A stretch of DNA of 64,000 nucleotides, taken from Folioceros fuciformis (lineage: Eukaryota > Anthocerotophyta > Anthocerotopsida > Anthocerotales). Position numbers and translations under genes: made by a program. Below are positions 24,021 through 36,955 of the stretch, piece by piece (within the stretch, counting starts at the first letter, position 1; every line of letters starts with the position of its first letter). A model generated the notes under the pieces. It saw only the letters and a program-made list of their open reading frames with translations, made no database searches and had not been told where the DNA came from. The DNA is taken from NCBI GenBank assembly GCA_049999805.1, contig JBNGIO010006185.1:34170-98169 (forward strand), read 5' to 3'.

Positions 24021-26190
24021 AGACAGGTTAGGGGCTTCTGGGGCGAGCAGTTGAAATCATGGAGAAATATCTTGAAGAAGACTCATAGTTTGACAAACCT
24101 TCTCTATGAGAAAACCATTTGAATTTCGATTGAAGATTAGGCAAAACTGACTGCAATGTACGTAGTCCTTTCGTCTCATATTCACGACGAGCAGAGTGGA
24201 GACATATGGAAAATATCGAACCTGTTTGATGACACCTCAATCTCTATTATACTTGATAACATGCAACCATATATTATGGCTTAGTTATCACCAAACATGA
24301 TAGGTCAAAGTCCACCAACATCCATATGTTATAAAGGTTATTATGACCAAAAAAGGTCACCAAGCAAAAATTTAAAATTTTAGAAAATAGCCCATTACTA
24401 CTAGTATGGGTACTTAGCATAAATACGAGTTAATAAAACTTTCACAAAGACTTTCACAAAGATGGATCGTGAAGAAAAATATGACTTCAAAAAGAATTTT
24501 AAGACATTATAGATTAAGACATTATGACTTTATCTAGAGAGATCATCAATTTTAAATGTGTGATATCTATAAATCTCAATAATATGATGTCCATATTCTG
24601 GATCCTAAAGAATACAAGGCCTGTATAAAGATTTACAAGGAATTTTAAGAATTTCCACATAGGGTTGTGTTGGCTAAGTTTTATGTTTTAATTAATAAGT
24701 GTAGCTCGCTACCTCTAATATTTAGTGGTCATCTTTTGTTTATTGAATTTTGAGGTTGTCACGAGGCCCAAGGTTTGTTAACTTCCTTTGGTTCCTTGGA
24801 TTTTCACTACAAGATAATTACATACCATCTTCATCAAAAGATACAAAGCAAACCACACTAGAATTTTGTACAATATAGCATCATGTTTCATTTGAGAAAG
24901 GTCTTTGGAATGTTGAAGTGCAAGCTTAAGATTCTTGTAAAGAGGTGTGATATGGCTCTTAAAAACATGCTTCTATTATATTTGCTTATCTTGTGCTATA
25001 TAATATTTGCATAGTGCATAAAATTAATTTCCGACAAGAGTGGGTTGACCAAATTGAAGATGATTGGAATGATGACGTTAAGGTGAAATACCTTAGCCAA
25101 ACCCTCCATGAGCACAATGTTAAGTAAGAGGTAAGTAGAGTTACTTGACATGTTTTGCATGAAGTTCGTTTAGCAAGTTCGAATAAGAGTCGACAATTAA
25201 GGCAAACCACTAATTTCGCCGAAGGCAATGATGATATCAACTTTAAAATAGATCTAAGATTGCTAGGCTACAAAGAAGGACATGCAAGGGTTGCTCTTAG
25301 TAGTGCTTTATACGAGGCACACTAATAATGTAAGGTTAAGGTTAGAGAAACATTTCCAAAGAACTTTGATTCAGTAGATTCACACTCATAAATATCAATT
25401 TCTGTTATCTTTTAATGCCAAATTACTGTAACAATTTGTCATCTGTTATAGAGAACATGGTTTCTACCCATAAAAGTTAATTTTCTAAATTCAATATCCT
25501 TAATTGTATCTAGAGTTTTGGCATCCTACAATATCATCTTGTAGAAAATGATAATTTTTATACTAAGTATATATTATAAATATTTAAATATAATTATATT
25601 CATATAATATATTCATATATATTCATCAAATATTTCAATTATCAAGTATGATCGTATGTTATCATTTAAGTTATAAAAATATTATTTAGCTAATAATTAA
25701 ATGATGCCAAGTAATTTTAATGATTATTAGTAAAATATTTAGTTAAAATAATTAAAAAAATATAATATAATATAAAATTCAACAATATCTTGCTTATGTG
25801 GACATAATTGCAGCAGGCATAAATGCCTAGCTTAAGAGTGTCGGACACGTTGGCAACTTTCTTGTATAAATTCACCCTGATTACTGAATACGTTGCATTA
25901 TAGCACCATTTATTTGATTGGCTTTTAGTATGGATTAAGTACTCAACCTTTGTTTGATATGTTCAATGGCTTTTTAATTACAGTGTTGTGACTGATAAAC
26001 CCAACATCAATCCAATTTCTTTAGCTACATTGTTACTGTAGCACTGCTTTTACAAAAATGTTCTCGTATTGTACTTTGTTTTGTAGTACCATCATATACA
26101 TTAGGAATGTCCAAAAGTGGACTTGTGGAATATCCAAAATTAACTTTAAAGTAGACTTGAGTATATCAAGTTATATCCTCTATCATGGAC
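24021..26190. other. AT-rich desert with repeat copy B
   Basis: No gene is recognised. Copy B of the dispersed repeat lies at about 24670-24840. From 25540 to 25800 the DNA is almost pure A/T. Short TE-like debris (EWVDQIEDDWNDDVKVKYLS-like readings near 25040) is too broken to assign. Confidence 0.55.
24670..24840 (+). repeat. Dispersed repeat, copy B
   Basis: Direct, diverged copy of 22750-22900: TTGGCTAAGTTTTATGTTTT, TTTATTGAATTTTGAGGTT, GAGGCCCAAGGTTTGTTAAC and CTTCCTTTGGTTCC. It carries an extra segment (AATAAGTGTAGCTCGCTACC) relative to copy A. Confidence 0.7.
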
Positions 26191-26194
26191 TATT

Positions 26195-26740
26195 TTCTAC
26201 TGAAAAAGAGATGGAAAGTCCCATCTACTCCAAAGATTGGAGGACCAGCCGGAGCAGGGCCAAAGTCTAAAAGGGGTACTAGCTCCTTCGAACATCATTC
26301 TCAAAAACTATCTACTACTCCCAAAATGTCATGATGTGGAAAAACAAAAGGCCTACCTACCATCGGTGCCCAAGAAGCCGCTTGACCTGCACTTGTTGCT
26401 GTTCTAAAAACGGCGTTGGCCAATCCTCTTTATAAGACAATGGATACGCATTGTCGAAAGAAGGTCACCACAAAAGAAAGAGGGAAAACACTATTCCTAT
26501 GACTCTAATAAACCTTGGCGCACTCCCTAATGATCCTTGAAAATTTCTTGCTCATAATCCCATGAGTCTCAAAAGCAAGGGGAATGAAAGTATGTTTGTC
26601 TTGCATGAGACGTTGGTGCTTGCACAACTCTCAGCCGCTCATCCAAGGGGGTTGATGATGATGTGCTCGCAAATCGAATTTCTAATGGGATGCTTAACAA
26701 CCACATAAACATGATTTTCCTAGTGAAAAAAAGATAGACT
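26195..26740 (-). mobile_element. Second, 5'-truncated LINE fragment
   Basis: On the minus strand the region reads MQDKHTFIPLAFETHGIMSK followed by KFSRIIRECAK, clearly related to MQQDHLFIPLAIDMRGAMGK and DFSRFLKTCTK in the split LINE at 17.2-17.6 kb. Both end with the same type of tail: GAGATGGAAAGTCCCATCTA here and GAGATGGAAGTTCCATCTAC there. It keeps only the 3' end, as usual for LINE copies made by incomplete reverse transcription, and is full of stops. Confidence 0.72.
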
Positions 26741-27028
26741 CTAAGTAAAACTGCATTACACAAAGTAACATCTATCTACATAACCATGAACCATGAACAG
26801 CAGCAATAATTTGCATTGCGAAGAGAAACAAAGAAAACAAAAACGAAGACCACGTTTTCTTCCTCAATACCCCCGGTTCTCACCAACACTTCAGCAATAC
26901 CTACACACTGAGGAAATATGTTGGAAAAGTAATTCTGGCATGAAAACTAACGCTTTGAGGGCTCTGTTCATCAATCGAATATTGAATATCCAGCGCGATC
27001 TCTATTTTCGTTGGCATCCGTCCTCCTC

Positions 27029-28145
27029 ATGGCGCCCTCATTGAGGCCTGGAGATGCTGTCTTCTCCACCATGGAGCGGGTGGTATGGGCCGTCTCGTCC
27101 TCAATTTCGTTTTCTGATCTATGTCTCTCCGTCTCAGCTGGGTTGTGCAATGGGCGCTCTTGGTGCCGCCCGTAGAAATGCGTGCCACGGTTGATGGTGG
27201 AACGTGGATTGCTGCAGAATGCCGAGCTGTTTACCTTGACCTACGGTGCGATTGTGAGACAGCTGCTTACAGATTTTGAGGAAGTAGAGGAAGTCAACAA
27301 GCAGCTCGACACAATGTACGCAAGGCTGTGGCAGAAAGGTTGGAAGTTTGATGGACGAGTTAGGGTTCTGAGTTTCTTGCCATGTCTGCAGGGGTTACAA
27401 CATCGGGATTCGGCTAGTAGATGACTTTCTAGCGAAAGCCAACATCTCCAGGTGCACAGACTTCAAGGAGACAGCAGAGGTCATTGCTAAGGTTGATGCC
27501 TGCCCTCGAATGTGCGGAGTGTGCCTGACCTTTCTGTTGCCATCTTCTTCTTTCCGCCATGCATTCTGCTGTCTCAACTGTGACATTCATTTTCCNNNNN
27601 NNNNNNNNNNNNNNNNNNNNNNNNNNNNNNNNNNNNNNNNNNNNNNNNNNNNNNNNNNNNNNNNNNNNNNNNNNNNNNNNNNNNNNNNNNNNNNNAGTGG
27701 TTCCATCTCGGTCTGTGAGGTATCGCTCTTTATGACCATCTGGTTTGCATCTGCAGATCGGCCTGAAGATGTTCCTGGGTGTTGCAGGCACTATCAGCAA
27801 CTGGAACGCTGAGAATACAGAGTGCAGCCTTATTCTGGACGACAATCCCCTGGTCGACTTCGTAGAGTTGCCTGAAACATGCCAGGGGCTGTATTACTGT
27901 AATGTCTTGTGCGGTGTGATAAGAGGAGCTCTCGAAATGGTACGCCATTAACCCACTCTTCTGCCTTGCTGGATTTCGTCTTTGGTTGTAAAAGCGCCAG
28001 GACTGACAGTCTTACTGGGCAGGTCTCTATGCGCACAGAAGTGAAGTTCGTTCGCGATGTTCTGCGAGGTGACGATGCTTATGAGATTCGTTTGAAGCTG
28101 ACGGAACATGTTCCTGAGGAGTACCCATATAAGGACGATGACTAA
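27029..28145 (+). CDS. TRAPPC3: TRAPP complex subunit 3 (BET3 / TRAPPC3)
   Basis: Five exons in perfect phase: 27029-27082, 27218-27315, 27392-27491, 27757-27939 and 28023-28145, giving 185 residues, the usual size. BET3 is a core subunit of the TRAPP complexes that activate Rab1/Ypt1-type GTPases and tether ER-derived vesicles at the Golgi. Conserved text: MAPSLRPGDAVFSTMERVNA, ELFTLTYGAIVRQLLTDFEE, GYNIGIRLVDDFLAK, ISRCTDFKETAEVIAK, GLKMFLGVAG, LDDNPLVDFVELPETCQGL and the end EEYPYKDDD. Cys72 in ISRCTDF is the site that is palmitoylated or buried in the lipid channel of other BET3 proteins. A 100-N gap lies inside intron 3, so the coding exons are complete. It begins a run of four + strand genes. 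Confidence 0.97.
27596..27695. other. Assembly gap of 100 N
   Basis: Exactly 100 N inside intron 3 of TRAPPC3; real intron length unknown. Confidence 0.99.
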
Positions 28146-29357
28146 GGTGACGAACCTGCAAGGTACTTGTTTTGTTACATGGACGAACAGACTTCTCAGG
28201 TCAGCTCCATATGGATTCGGCAGCTGACCACACTCAGAGTGAAATAGGCCGTACCAACGTTGTCATCGGTGATGCTATTGCCTTTTCAGCAGGACCGCAT
28301 GAACCGTGGCAACCCTTTTACCCCATCAAGCAAACCTGTAAATTTTGCCAGTGCCCCTGCCTTAGCATCTAGGGACATGCTCAGTTGTGATTCGTCTCAT
28401 GCCTTTCTAACTCACCAGCTCTCCACCACGACTTTTTCCAGTCTGGATGCAGACCCCACAAATCGAGCTATGTGTCCTTCTTATGTCGCGATTCATGAAT
28501 TTATTGGCCGGGGGGCCAGTTGTGAATACATGACATACCAATTGACAGGGTGTTGCCGCCGGAGGGGGCTCTCTGTGGTCCCGCATTGCCAGTTCATCAT
28601 TCGCATCGAACTCTGTGAAGTTGCATTATTGGACCCTTCACTAACTTGGGCTCCAGTCGGCCCTTTCAGCGATCCTGACGAACGTCTTCCAAATGCCACC
28701 AAAATCTGTTGGTCATTGGGGAATAGACAGCACTGGGCCAGTAGACTGAAACTGGTTGTTTCCCACCGCACTAAACTGATAAGAAACGGGTGAAAAATGA
28801 ACCGGGAATTGCATTAGGTCTTAAGTGATGTCGGACATTACCAAGTTGCCAGCTACATTAAGCAGACGGCCCAGAGTGTCGTGTTGCCTGCTCCACCCCT
28901 TACGCTACCCGACTACGCGTCACAGTAGCAGCTGGCTTCCCGCCATGTCAGCTCGCTTCCGCGTGTTCCTCAAGTGAGTACTTGCTGCTCCATTCCCGAT
29001 CCTTTCCGCTTGACCCAGAGGATCTTTCCCACCTCGCCCCACCTGGGTCTCCGCTGCCTCCAAAACCCTCTTCGTCTTGGTCCTCATTGTTCAAGTGTAC
29101 GTCCGTTTTGTGAAATTGTGCGGTTGAGTATCGCACTGGGGGATTTGGGAGTTCGGGACAATTGTGCGGATTTCTACATCGGGCAACGGCAATTTGCAGC
29201 AACAGGGAGCACGGACTACTGGCAACTGCACCTTGAGCAGTGACTACTATTGTGCAGGAGCTGATCTACCACGGCCAAGTCATTCCCAGGCTGCAAGAGC
29301 GGCAATTGACCTCCAGATCCTTTTCCTGACCTTAGGGCAAGGTGCAGGCTTGATAGG
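28146..29357. other. Spacer between TRAPPC3 and the VAMP72 gene
   Basis: 1.2 kb of balanced composition. One open reading of about 177 codons (28260-28793, +) has no family features. It most likely holds the TRAPPC3 3' UTR and the VAMP promoter and leader. Confidence 0.5.
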
Positions 29358-30632
29358 ATGGGGCAGCAATCTCTCATCTACAGCTTTGTTGCGCGGGGCA
29401 CGGTGGTGCTAGCAGAGTACACTGCCTTCTCGGGGAACTTCAGCACGGTGGCCATACAGTGTCTGCAGAAGCTGCCTAGCAACAATAATAAGTTCACTTA
29501 CACATGCGATCGTCACACTTTCAACTATTTGGTGGAGGAAGGGTTTAGTATGTTGCCTTGCCCTGTTGTTGCATGTTGTTCCTTTTCTCCTCAGAGTTCT
29601 TGCCCTGTCGCGCGTTGGTCCTTTTGTCTTCAGAGTTCTTGCCCTGTCACATGTTGTTCCTATGGTCCTCAGAGTTTAAGATTATCACTGATGACGCAGA
29701 AGGGGGATATGGTGATTGCGTGCGGGGAGCTGGCTGGTGATAAGTTTGAGTTTTGGTTGTGCAGCCTATCTGGTGGTGGCAGACGAAGAGTGCGGAAGGG
29801 CGATACCTTTTGCTTTCTTGGAGCGAATCAAGGAGGACTTCACTCGTGAATATGGCGGGGGAAGGGCTGACACTGCTATTGCCCACAGTCTGGACAAGGA
29901 ATTTGGGTATATATGACTGCATCGCAATGATCTGGCTGACGCTCACCAGCCTAGTCGGTTTTTACTCACGCTTGCATGCTTTGTTTTTGTCAGCCGGAGA
30001 TTGAAAGACCACATGCAGTATTGTATTGATCATCCAGAGGAGATGGTCAAGCTTTCGAAGATCAAAGCACAGGTCTCAGAAGTCAAGGGTTTGATGCAAG
30101 ACAACATTGAGAAGGTGAGTAACGGTCGTGCTGTAACCTACACTGCTGCTTTACTGTCAATCGTTGCCATTCAACCTCTGCTCTCATTTCGTGGCTGAAG
30201 TTGCATCGAGTCTGTCTTCATTGAAACCTAACTTTGCTTCCGGGTGAAAAGGTATTGGATAGGGGAGAAAAAATTGAGCTGCTGGTTGACAAGACGGAGA
30301 ATCTCCGTTTTCAGGTTAGTGTCGGGTTTGTTGTTTCTTAAAATACAGCCGTCTTTTACGCACACCAAATGTGTGTGGCAGATGATGTCCAGTTGTGGAG
30401 CATTTTGTTACAGAGGAGAGTCTGTACGTTGCTGCATCCCTGTCTTTCGTAAAGCTTACACAGTGCGGTCTGTCGTCCGCAGGCTGACAACTTCCAAAGG
30501 CAGGGTAGGCAGCTTCGACGGAAGTTATGGTTTCAGAACATGAAGGTGAAGCTTATTGTGGTAGCCATTATCATTGTCCTCGCCCTCATAATCTGGCTCT
30601 CCATTTGCCGTGGCTTCACATGCAAAAAATAA
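29358..30632 (+). CDS. VAMP72: R-SNARE of the plant VAMP72 class (longin VAMP)
   Basis: Five exons in phase: 29358-29547, 29765-29906, 29994-30114, 30252-30314 and 30483-30632; 221 residues, the normal length. VAMP72 proteins drive fusion of secretory vesicles with the plasma membrane and act at the trans-Golgi and cell plate. Order: longin domain (about 1-115) opening [20 protein letters not shown] with [20 protein letters not shown]; linker [20 protein letters not shown] helix from [20 protein letters not shown] to [20 protein letters not shown], with the zero-layer Arg155 in LDRGEKI; then a C-terminal membrane anchor ([18 protein letters not shown]) and a short CRGFTCKK tail. The acceptor of exon 4 (GAAAAG) is poor in pyrimidines but joins in frame. 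Confidence 0.96.
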
Positions 30633-31327
30633 GTGAGGTCGTCTTCCTGGACGAGTCCTGTGTTCTCCTCTTTTTATAACAAGACAAAGTCAGAGATGGC
30701 CGGGCACAAGCGGAAGCAAGCACCACCGGGAAACAAGCTGCAGCAAGTCATTACCAATGTTTGTCACACTCATTCTGAAAGTCTTTGCTGTTGTGCGCGA
30801 GTGCCATTTCCAGGCTTTGTTAGGAACACGAGTACTCCTAGTGTTTTTGTTTTGCCCGGGAGCCCCTTGGTACTTAGCAGTAGAGAACATACCATTGCGT
30901 GATTCGTAGTTAATGCACCTTACTTGGGTGAATCCAGAGGCAAATCTGTGTTGCAGACGCTACTGTGGAAGGCTGTGTAGTTTTGGTAGAGGTAGGTGTA
31001 TTGTCTACTGCTAGACTATCGCACTTAATATTACTTGTAAATAATGCCCCATTTTGTATGGCATTGGAAAGAAAGGAAACTGTGCTGGCGTTTTGGAAGC
31101 GTGGACAGTTTGTTCTAAAGCGCGGGAAAAGAGCACAATTCAAATGAGTTTCGGTGGAAACGAAGTTTGTTTCTCATCCTTCCCCGCAGATGTGCTCTCG
31201 CCGAGGGTCCGGGACAGATTTGAATTTTACGGATGATTCGTTCCTTCCAGTGATCTCTCAGCCCAAATGACAGGCGCTTGAAGAATTCAGGAAGCGTTGA
31301 GCTCGAGGCAAGCTGGTCCACTCAGCG
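30633..31327. other. Spacer between VAMP72 and TIMELESS
   Basis: About 700 bases. No coding signal is recognised; expected to carry the VAMP 3' UTR and the TIMELESS promoter. Confidence 0.5.
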
Positions 31328-34300
31328 ATGGAAGGCCTATCTGTGGTTTGCGGCGGGCTAGGAGCGTACAAAACGAATATTGACGGCGGTGGAAGCTATG
31401 TGAAAGGAGAAGATTGCCTGGGTACTATTGGGGGCAGGAGGGTCATGTTGGGTCGTTGGAACATAGTGAGTTTGAGCATTTGTTGGGCTGTAGCTGATTT
31501 CCTTCTTCCTCTGTTGCGGGACAGAAAATTTGAAGGATTTGCAACGCTACATGCGCCGTGATCATCCGGAGTCGCGTGAGGTCTTTTTCGAGCTGGGAAA
31601 GTGGAATATTGTTCGGCACGATCTGGTCCCGATCATCTTGACTTACCGTGCTGACAACGAGCTTGTTCTGAATGCGTGTGGGTGGGCCAGACCGGTGTCT
31701 CTCTGCTGTGTCACGTCTACCTGATGTGTTTGTGAATGCGACCATCTGAGTGACATGGGTTTCTTGTCCTCTGGTTTGGGGTGACAGTGAAGGTGATTGT
31801 GTTTTTGACCATGCCTGTCGAGCCCACGTCCACCAATCTGCCTCTGCAATACGAGTATCTGCGAGGCTTCAAAGATGCTTTCTTGGAGCAGGATGCGATC
31901 GGTGTCATCGTCACTCAGTTAGAGAAGCCACTTGAGCATCTGGAGAGGTGGAACTCGTAGGGCATGGTTTTGTGTGCTTGTGCAGAAGCTGCATCACGGG
32001 AGGTTTTTCACACTCGGCTGTTGTCTCTTGCAGTAGAGCCACTACGGAAGATGACTGGAAACTTGTGCAGCTCATGCTGACGCTGTTCAGGAATCTCTTG
32101 TTCGTGGGCGACCCTCCTCGGCAAACAGGAGCTGCTGCAACTGTGATTCCCTGCTTTAAGGATGAGCTGGTGCTGAGGCTCTTCCGTGAGAGTGTGATGG
32201 ATCTGTTGCTGGCTTTGGTGCAACACATGGGTGGAAGCAGAGCTTTCCTCAGACATGAGAACTTGCTCATGGTCGAAATCTTTCACTACATTTTTTGGGC
32301 CCAGCAGCCTGAGCTAGTTGCTGCCGCATCAGAGAAGGTAACAGGGCTTGCGATTGTGAGCTGGTTTCCAGGGCTGGTCAACAGTGGTGAAGCTAACTGC
32401 AGCCACGACATCACCTGCAGGAACAGAGACTGGCCAGCAGTTCGTCAGATATTCTCCGTGCCTTGCGGGAGAAGGAAAAAGAGGAGAGGAGGAGGCGGAA
32501 CATTCAAAAGCTTTCTCGTCATGCCAGATTTGAAGGGACGTACACTAAAGTTGGTCAGGTATTTTCGTCATCGTCTGAGGCACCTTGCCATAGTCGCCTG
32601 GCTTTTGCTTGCACGTGCTGAAGTCCCGACATGGCTTGACAACAACAGGATGGCTCCAAGAGTGTAGTATCACAGAATCCCTTCCAGTCCCCACTTGAGA
32701 GCATGTTGAGGAAGCCGCAAATCAAGCGGGGCCCAGTGAAACGCATCGCGCAAGATGTGCACAAAGCAGGAACATGCAGCACAGAGCTGCTCGTGTTTCT
32801 GAAGGACCTGGCTGATCAGTTTCTGGACAGTGGATATAACAGTACGTGTCGACCTGAGTTGAAGCTGTTTGGGCACGTGGTGTGCACTCTCGGCTATGTT
32901 CTGAGTTTCGTAGCACAGTCCTGATGCAGGCAGTGAAGGAAGACATTAGAAGAGAACGCCCAGGCCTGCATGCTGCAGACTTTCTTCACTTTTTTCATGT
33001 TGCTGAGTTTTTCACATCCTACCAACACCACAAGTTTGCCCGCATTCTGGTACTATCACTCTGTTTACCTCTTTCTTTCAACTTACTTGCTGGTGTGGGT
33101 CGTGCATTTATTTAGAGCCTGCATCAGTTCCAGTGTCTTCTTGCTTGGCTGATGACATAACTGAAACTACGGTGCAGGAGATGACAATCAATGCCGCTTC
33201 TGACGTCAAGACGCCTGATGTCAAAGGGCGTCGTTGTGGGCCTATCGCCTCGACTATGGATGAGGACATGTTCACTTTGGTCATATCCAAGTGGAATGAG
33301 TATGCGGATTCTGCAAAGCAGACTAACAACTGGGAAGCCCTGCACTGTGCTGGAGCTTTATTGAAGGGCATGGTGAGCTGTGGTTGGGATTCTGAAAGTG
33401 TGAGATTCCTGCCTTTGTGAAAGGATCACTGACCTCAACCTTCGTTGTGCGAGGATATACAGATCCACATGTTGAACAATGTTCTCAAGACTGCAGATCG
33501 TGAGACTAAAGAGGGGCAGCAGGAAACTCGTGTGGCGCGAATTCTCTTGTACAAGGTCTTCTATGATCAAACTGAAAACGGCATTTTGAACTTCCTCCTC
33601 CAGCTCGTCAAATCATTTGATATCCACAAACAACCTCGCAGGTCAGACACCGTCACTTTGCATCATCTAAGCAGACATCTTCTAAGCATGTATAGGTGAA
33701 TATGACACGTTGTGTTCTCATCCTCTGCTCACAATGGGTGCAGACATTTGACAGACTTGGTAGAGACATCTCATGTCGTCCTAGAGCTGCTCGAAGGCCT
33801 GACCGAGGAAGATGGCGCCATGCGGGTAAGATCTTGTATGGGTGGCGTGTATGCTAGATGCTCTGTTTCTGTACCTTCCACTTAACGCAATTGGTATTTC
33901 CGATTGTAAGAAAGCTACTCTTGGGCGGTTAGAACGCTGGAATAACGCTGTGCTTGCCCCAGGTACTTACAAAAGCACGAAACGGTGGAGGCAGAAAAAA
34001 GAAGCAAGCTCAAGCAGCTGACATGGAAGAAGCTCAACCTCCTGAAAATCCCACTCATCCGGATGACAATGCAACAGGTGTTTCAGCCGCAGAGGAGAGC
34101 TTGATTGAAGGTGCCAGACTGAGCACTGGTGAAAATTGTGAGCCAACACTGCAGGGTTCGGATAACATGGGATCCGACAGGTCTGACAGGGTCATAGGTA
34201 CTGAGGACTGCAGTCTAACCACATCCGAGAATGTCGGACCAATTGAGGCTGAAGAACAGCAACCGAAGGTGAAGGAGGTGAGCTTGGACATCAGGAAGTA

Positions 34301-36057
34301 TGCAGGAAAGTTCGCAGACAACACGGTCATCCGAAACTACTGCTGGTTGCTGTCTTACTACAAGGAAAACTCTATTGCAACAAACCAACAGATAGTGCGC
34401 ATGCTGGAGAGGATCAGCGATGACTGTGTTCTTGAGCCTCTGCTCTATCAGGTGCAAAACGTTCCTGTTGCTGTCATGAGGTCTATTCGTGACCTCGGTT
34501 GTCTGATATATTGGCTCACATGGCATTTTTTCCTGGATCCGTGTGGCAGATTTCTTTGTTGAAGATCTTCCATGTGATCCTTTCAGATAAGTATTTTCAA
34601 ACTGCGGAAGAGCATCGACCTCTTTGCAATTTTCTGACCAAGGTCGTCAGAAACATGTTCAAAAGGATAAAGTCGCAGCCCTTGTTGTTCGTGGAGCTGC
34701 TGTTCTGGAAGACTAGACGAGAATGTCACAACATAACTGCGGATTACATGCTCTCCAAATTAGCAGATGGGACCAAGAGCCATGCCAAGAGAGGACATGC
34801 AGCTTATGATGCGTTGGGGGATGACGAGCCAGATGTGGTACCTGGAGTCAAGGAGGCAGGTCCTAGCAAAAGAAGGAGGACAGCCATGGAGGATGCTCTG
34901 GGCGAAGATGAATACGACGAGAGACCTGCAGAGGAGGTTGGTCGTCCTGAAGACCCTCCTGCTGACGGTTTCGGCGACGATGGACCTGGGCCTGCACCCC
35001 TTCAGCAGTATGCTGCCGAACTCTGCACCCTCTCTTTCTCACTGGTGCTTCCAAATCGGCACTGATGATTCAACTCTTGCAGGGAGGATGCCCACGCAAA
35101 CGTGACGCTCAAACGGCTTCAAAGGAGACCAAAAGCAGGGCCTTTCAACGACCAGCAAGAAGACAGAATAAAGGAGCTATTCGAGCAGTAACACTCTAAA
35201 CTCCCGCACCGACCTCGCCCTGTCTGGGAAATGCTCAGCAACCCATCAATTTCATCCCACGCACAGCGTGACAAGCGTCATGTGTGTGCAGATTCAAGGA
35301 CAAGCGCAGCTGCCTGAAACTCATAGCGGAAGCACTAGATTCCCCGGGAACCTTCTCAGCAGCCCAAATAGGACGCAAGCTCAAGCAGCTGGGAATCCAA
35401 CGTGGCACCAGACCAAGCACGGCACAGGACACGGACAACGACATTCCTCGACCTCCCAGGGAGCGAGGCCGGAAAGTGCTCGGCAAGAGAAGTGCGGAGG
35501 CCATCAGAAAGCTAGCATCAGCTGACGACCCAGCTACCGTCTCCGATGACGACGTTCCCCTTTCCACCATCCGAAAGAAGCAAAGCCTAGGACAAGCTCC
35601 GGATTCCAAGACAAGATCTCCAACAGAAGTTGACTACGACGACGAGGACGAGGACGAAGTACCTCTCTTCCGCAGACGGACTCAGTTGCATCCTCAGTCC
35701 TCAACCGCCACCGCCGAAGCAAGTGGAGAAGAAGGCCATGGCAGCCCCAAACCACCAGGCCTGCAAGACGGGAACCAGTCAGAGGATGTCCCTGAAACCA
35801 TGTGCCCCTCCCTCCGCCCATCCTGTGGCCTCTCAGCAAGGAAGAAGCGATCAGCACCGAGCTCCAGCACAACGACGCCGGACCCTAACCGAAAACCGGC
35901 GTCGCCAGATCCCATTTCGACTGACCAGGACACTCGTCAACCGCCAGCTGGAGCGGGAAGCAACAATGCTCTGCACTCGGAAGCTTCACCACCGGATCCT
36001 CCGAAGCGCCGGAGGTTGGCAAAGAAGACCGCACTAACAGACGTATCATCGCACTAA
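31328..36057 (+). CDS. TIM: TIMELESS (Tof1/Swi1-type replication fork protection protein)
   Basis: Multi-exon gene of about 16 exons with short introns. First exons: 31328-31421, 31525-31677 and from 31788, joining in phase. TIMELESS travels with the replisome with its partner TIPIN, slows forks at lesions and supports S-phase checkpoint and cohesion. The N-terminal domain reads MEGLSVVCGGLGAYKTNIDG, NLKDLQRYMRRDHPESREVF, LGKWNIVRHDLVPI, KVIVFLTMPVEPTS, EDDWKLVQLMLTLFRNLLFV and LLMVEIFHYIFWAQQPELV. Later exons hold the Arg/Glu-rich RALREKEKEERRRRNIQKLS, GPVKRIAQDV, YQHHKFAR, HLTDLVETSHVVLELLEG and SLLKIFHVILSDKY blocks, then the C-terminal part (RFKDKRSCLKLIAEALDSPG with GTFSAAQIGRKLKQLGI) and an acidic, disordered tail ending at 36057. 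Exact borders in the 32.3-33.5 kb part are tentative. Confidence 0.93.
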
Positions 36058-36955
36058 CAGACGTATCACCACATTTCTCACAAATCTAATCTCGCCATAA
36101 CCAATCTCTCGGATTCTGTAGAAGGATCCGCAGCAAGACTTCCCCGCTGCCCTCCCTGTAACTACTTCTCGCAGAAAATGTGACTTGGCGTGTACGGTAG
36201 TGGAGGACATTCCAATGCGAGGCGAATTAAATTCGCATCGGAAAGTCGGGACAGGCTGCAACCTTCTAGAACGTGAGGGGAATTCGTGAATCGCGACACG
36301 TCTCCTGACCCCGGGGGGCGAGGCGAGAGGGGCGGGGCGGGGCGTCGAGCATGCGCAGCAGTCGGTGTGGGTGTGGGGCGAGGACACCAACCACAGGGAG
36401 GGGCGGCCCGGCGCTCCGCCCCCCCGCGCCCCTGACCTCTGAGCGCACGTGGAGCAACAGCCCGCTCCAGTGAAGACTCCAGGTCCGGGCGTTCCTGCAC
36501 AAGGATTTGGGAGATCCGGGAGGGAGGTGGGGGCCCGCCCGTCGGGACGGGACTTGCACTGGCTCTTTCGCGCTGGGCTGCTGGCGAGCTTCAGGCCTCA
36601 GGCCTCTTTATTACTGGCTTCTAACTCCTCCGCTGCAACCTCACGCTGGGGTCCATTATCAGCCACTCCCTGGCGAGCCCGCCCGAAAGGGACGAAAATC
36701 CGAAGGCTGCAACACGTACTCATACCCACTGCTCCTTCCTGACATGCTTCGAGCCCGCTTCCCTCTGTCGCGTGCCACCAGTGCCCACTGACTCTGACTT
36801 GGGACGTCATCGTCGTATTTCTTCTGCCTTTGTGTGGCATTTGTGTCACCAGCCACGCCTGCGCTGCTCCTCCTGCTCTCCGCGCGGAACACGCTAGATT
36901 GGGACGGGGAGAGGGTTTGGTTTGCATTCTTGCATCGGCAGTGTTGGAATTGGGA
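36058..36955. promoter_or_regulatory. GC-rich spacer, probable promoter of the AGC kinase
   Basis: About 900 bases between TIMELESS and the kinase. The part from 36290 to 36560 is much richer in G+C than anywhere else nearby (runs such as GGGGCGGGGCGGGGCG), CpG-dense, and directly precedes the kinase leader. No gene is seen in it. Confidence 0.5.

Noticed and set aside
28260-28793. 177-codon + strand reading after TRAPPC3
   Set aside because: No family features; probably the TRAPPC3 3' UTR and spacer.
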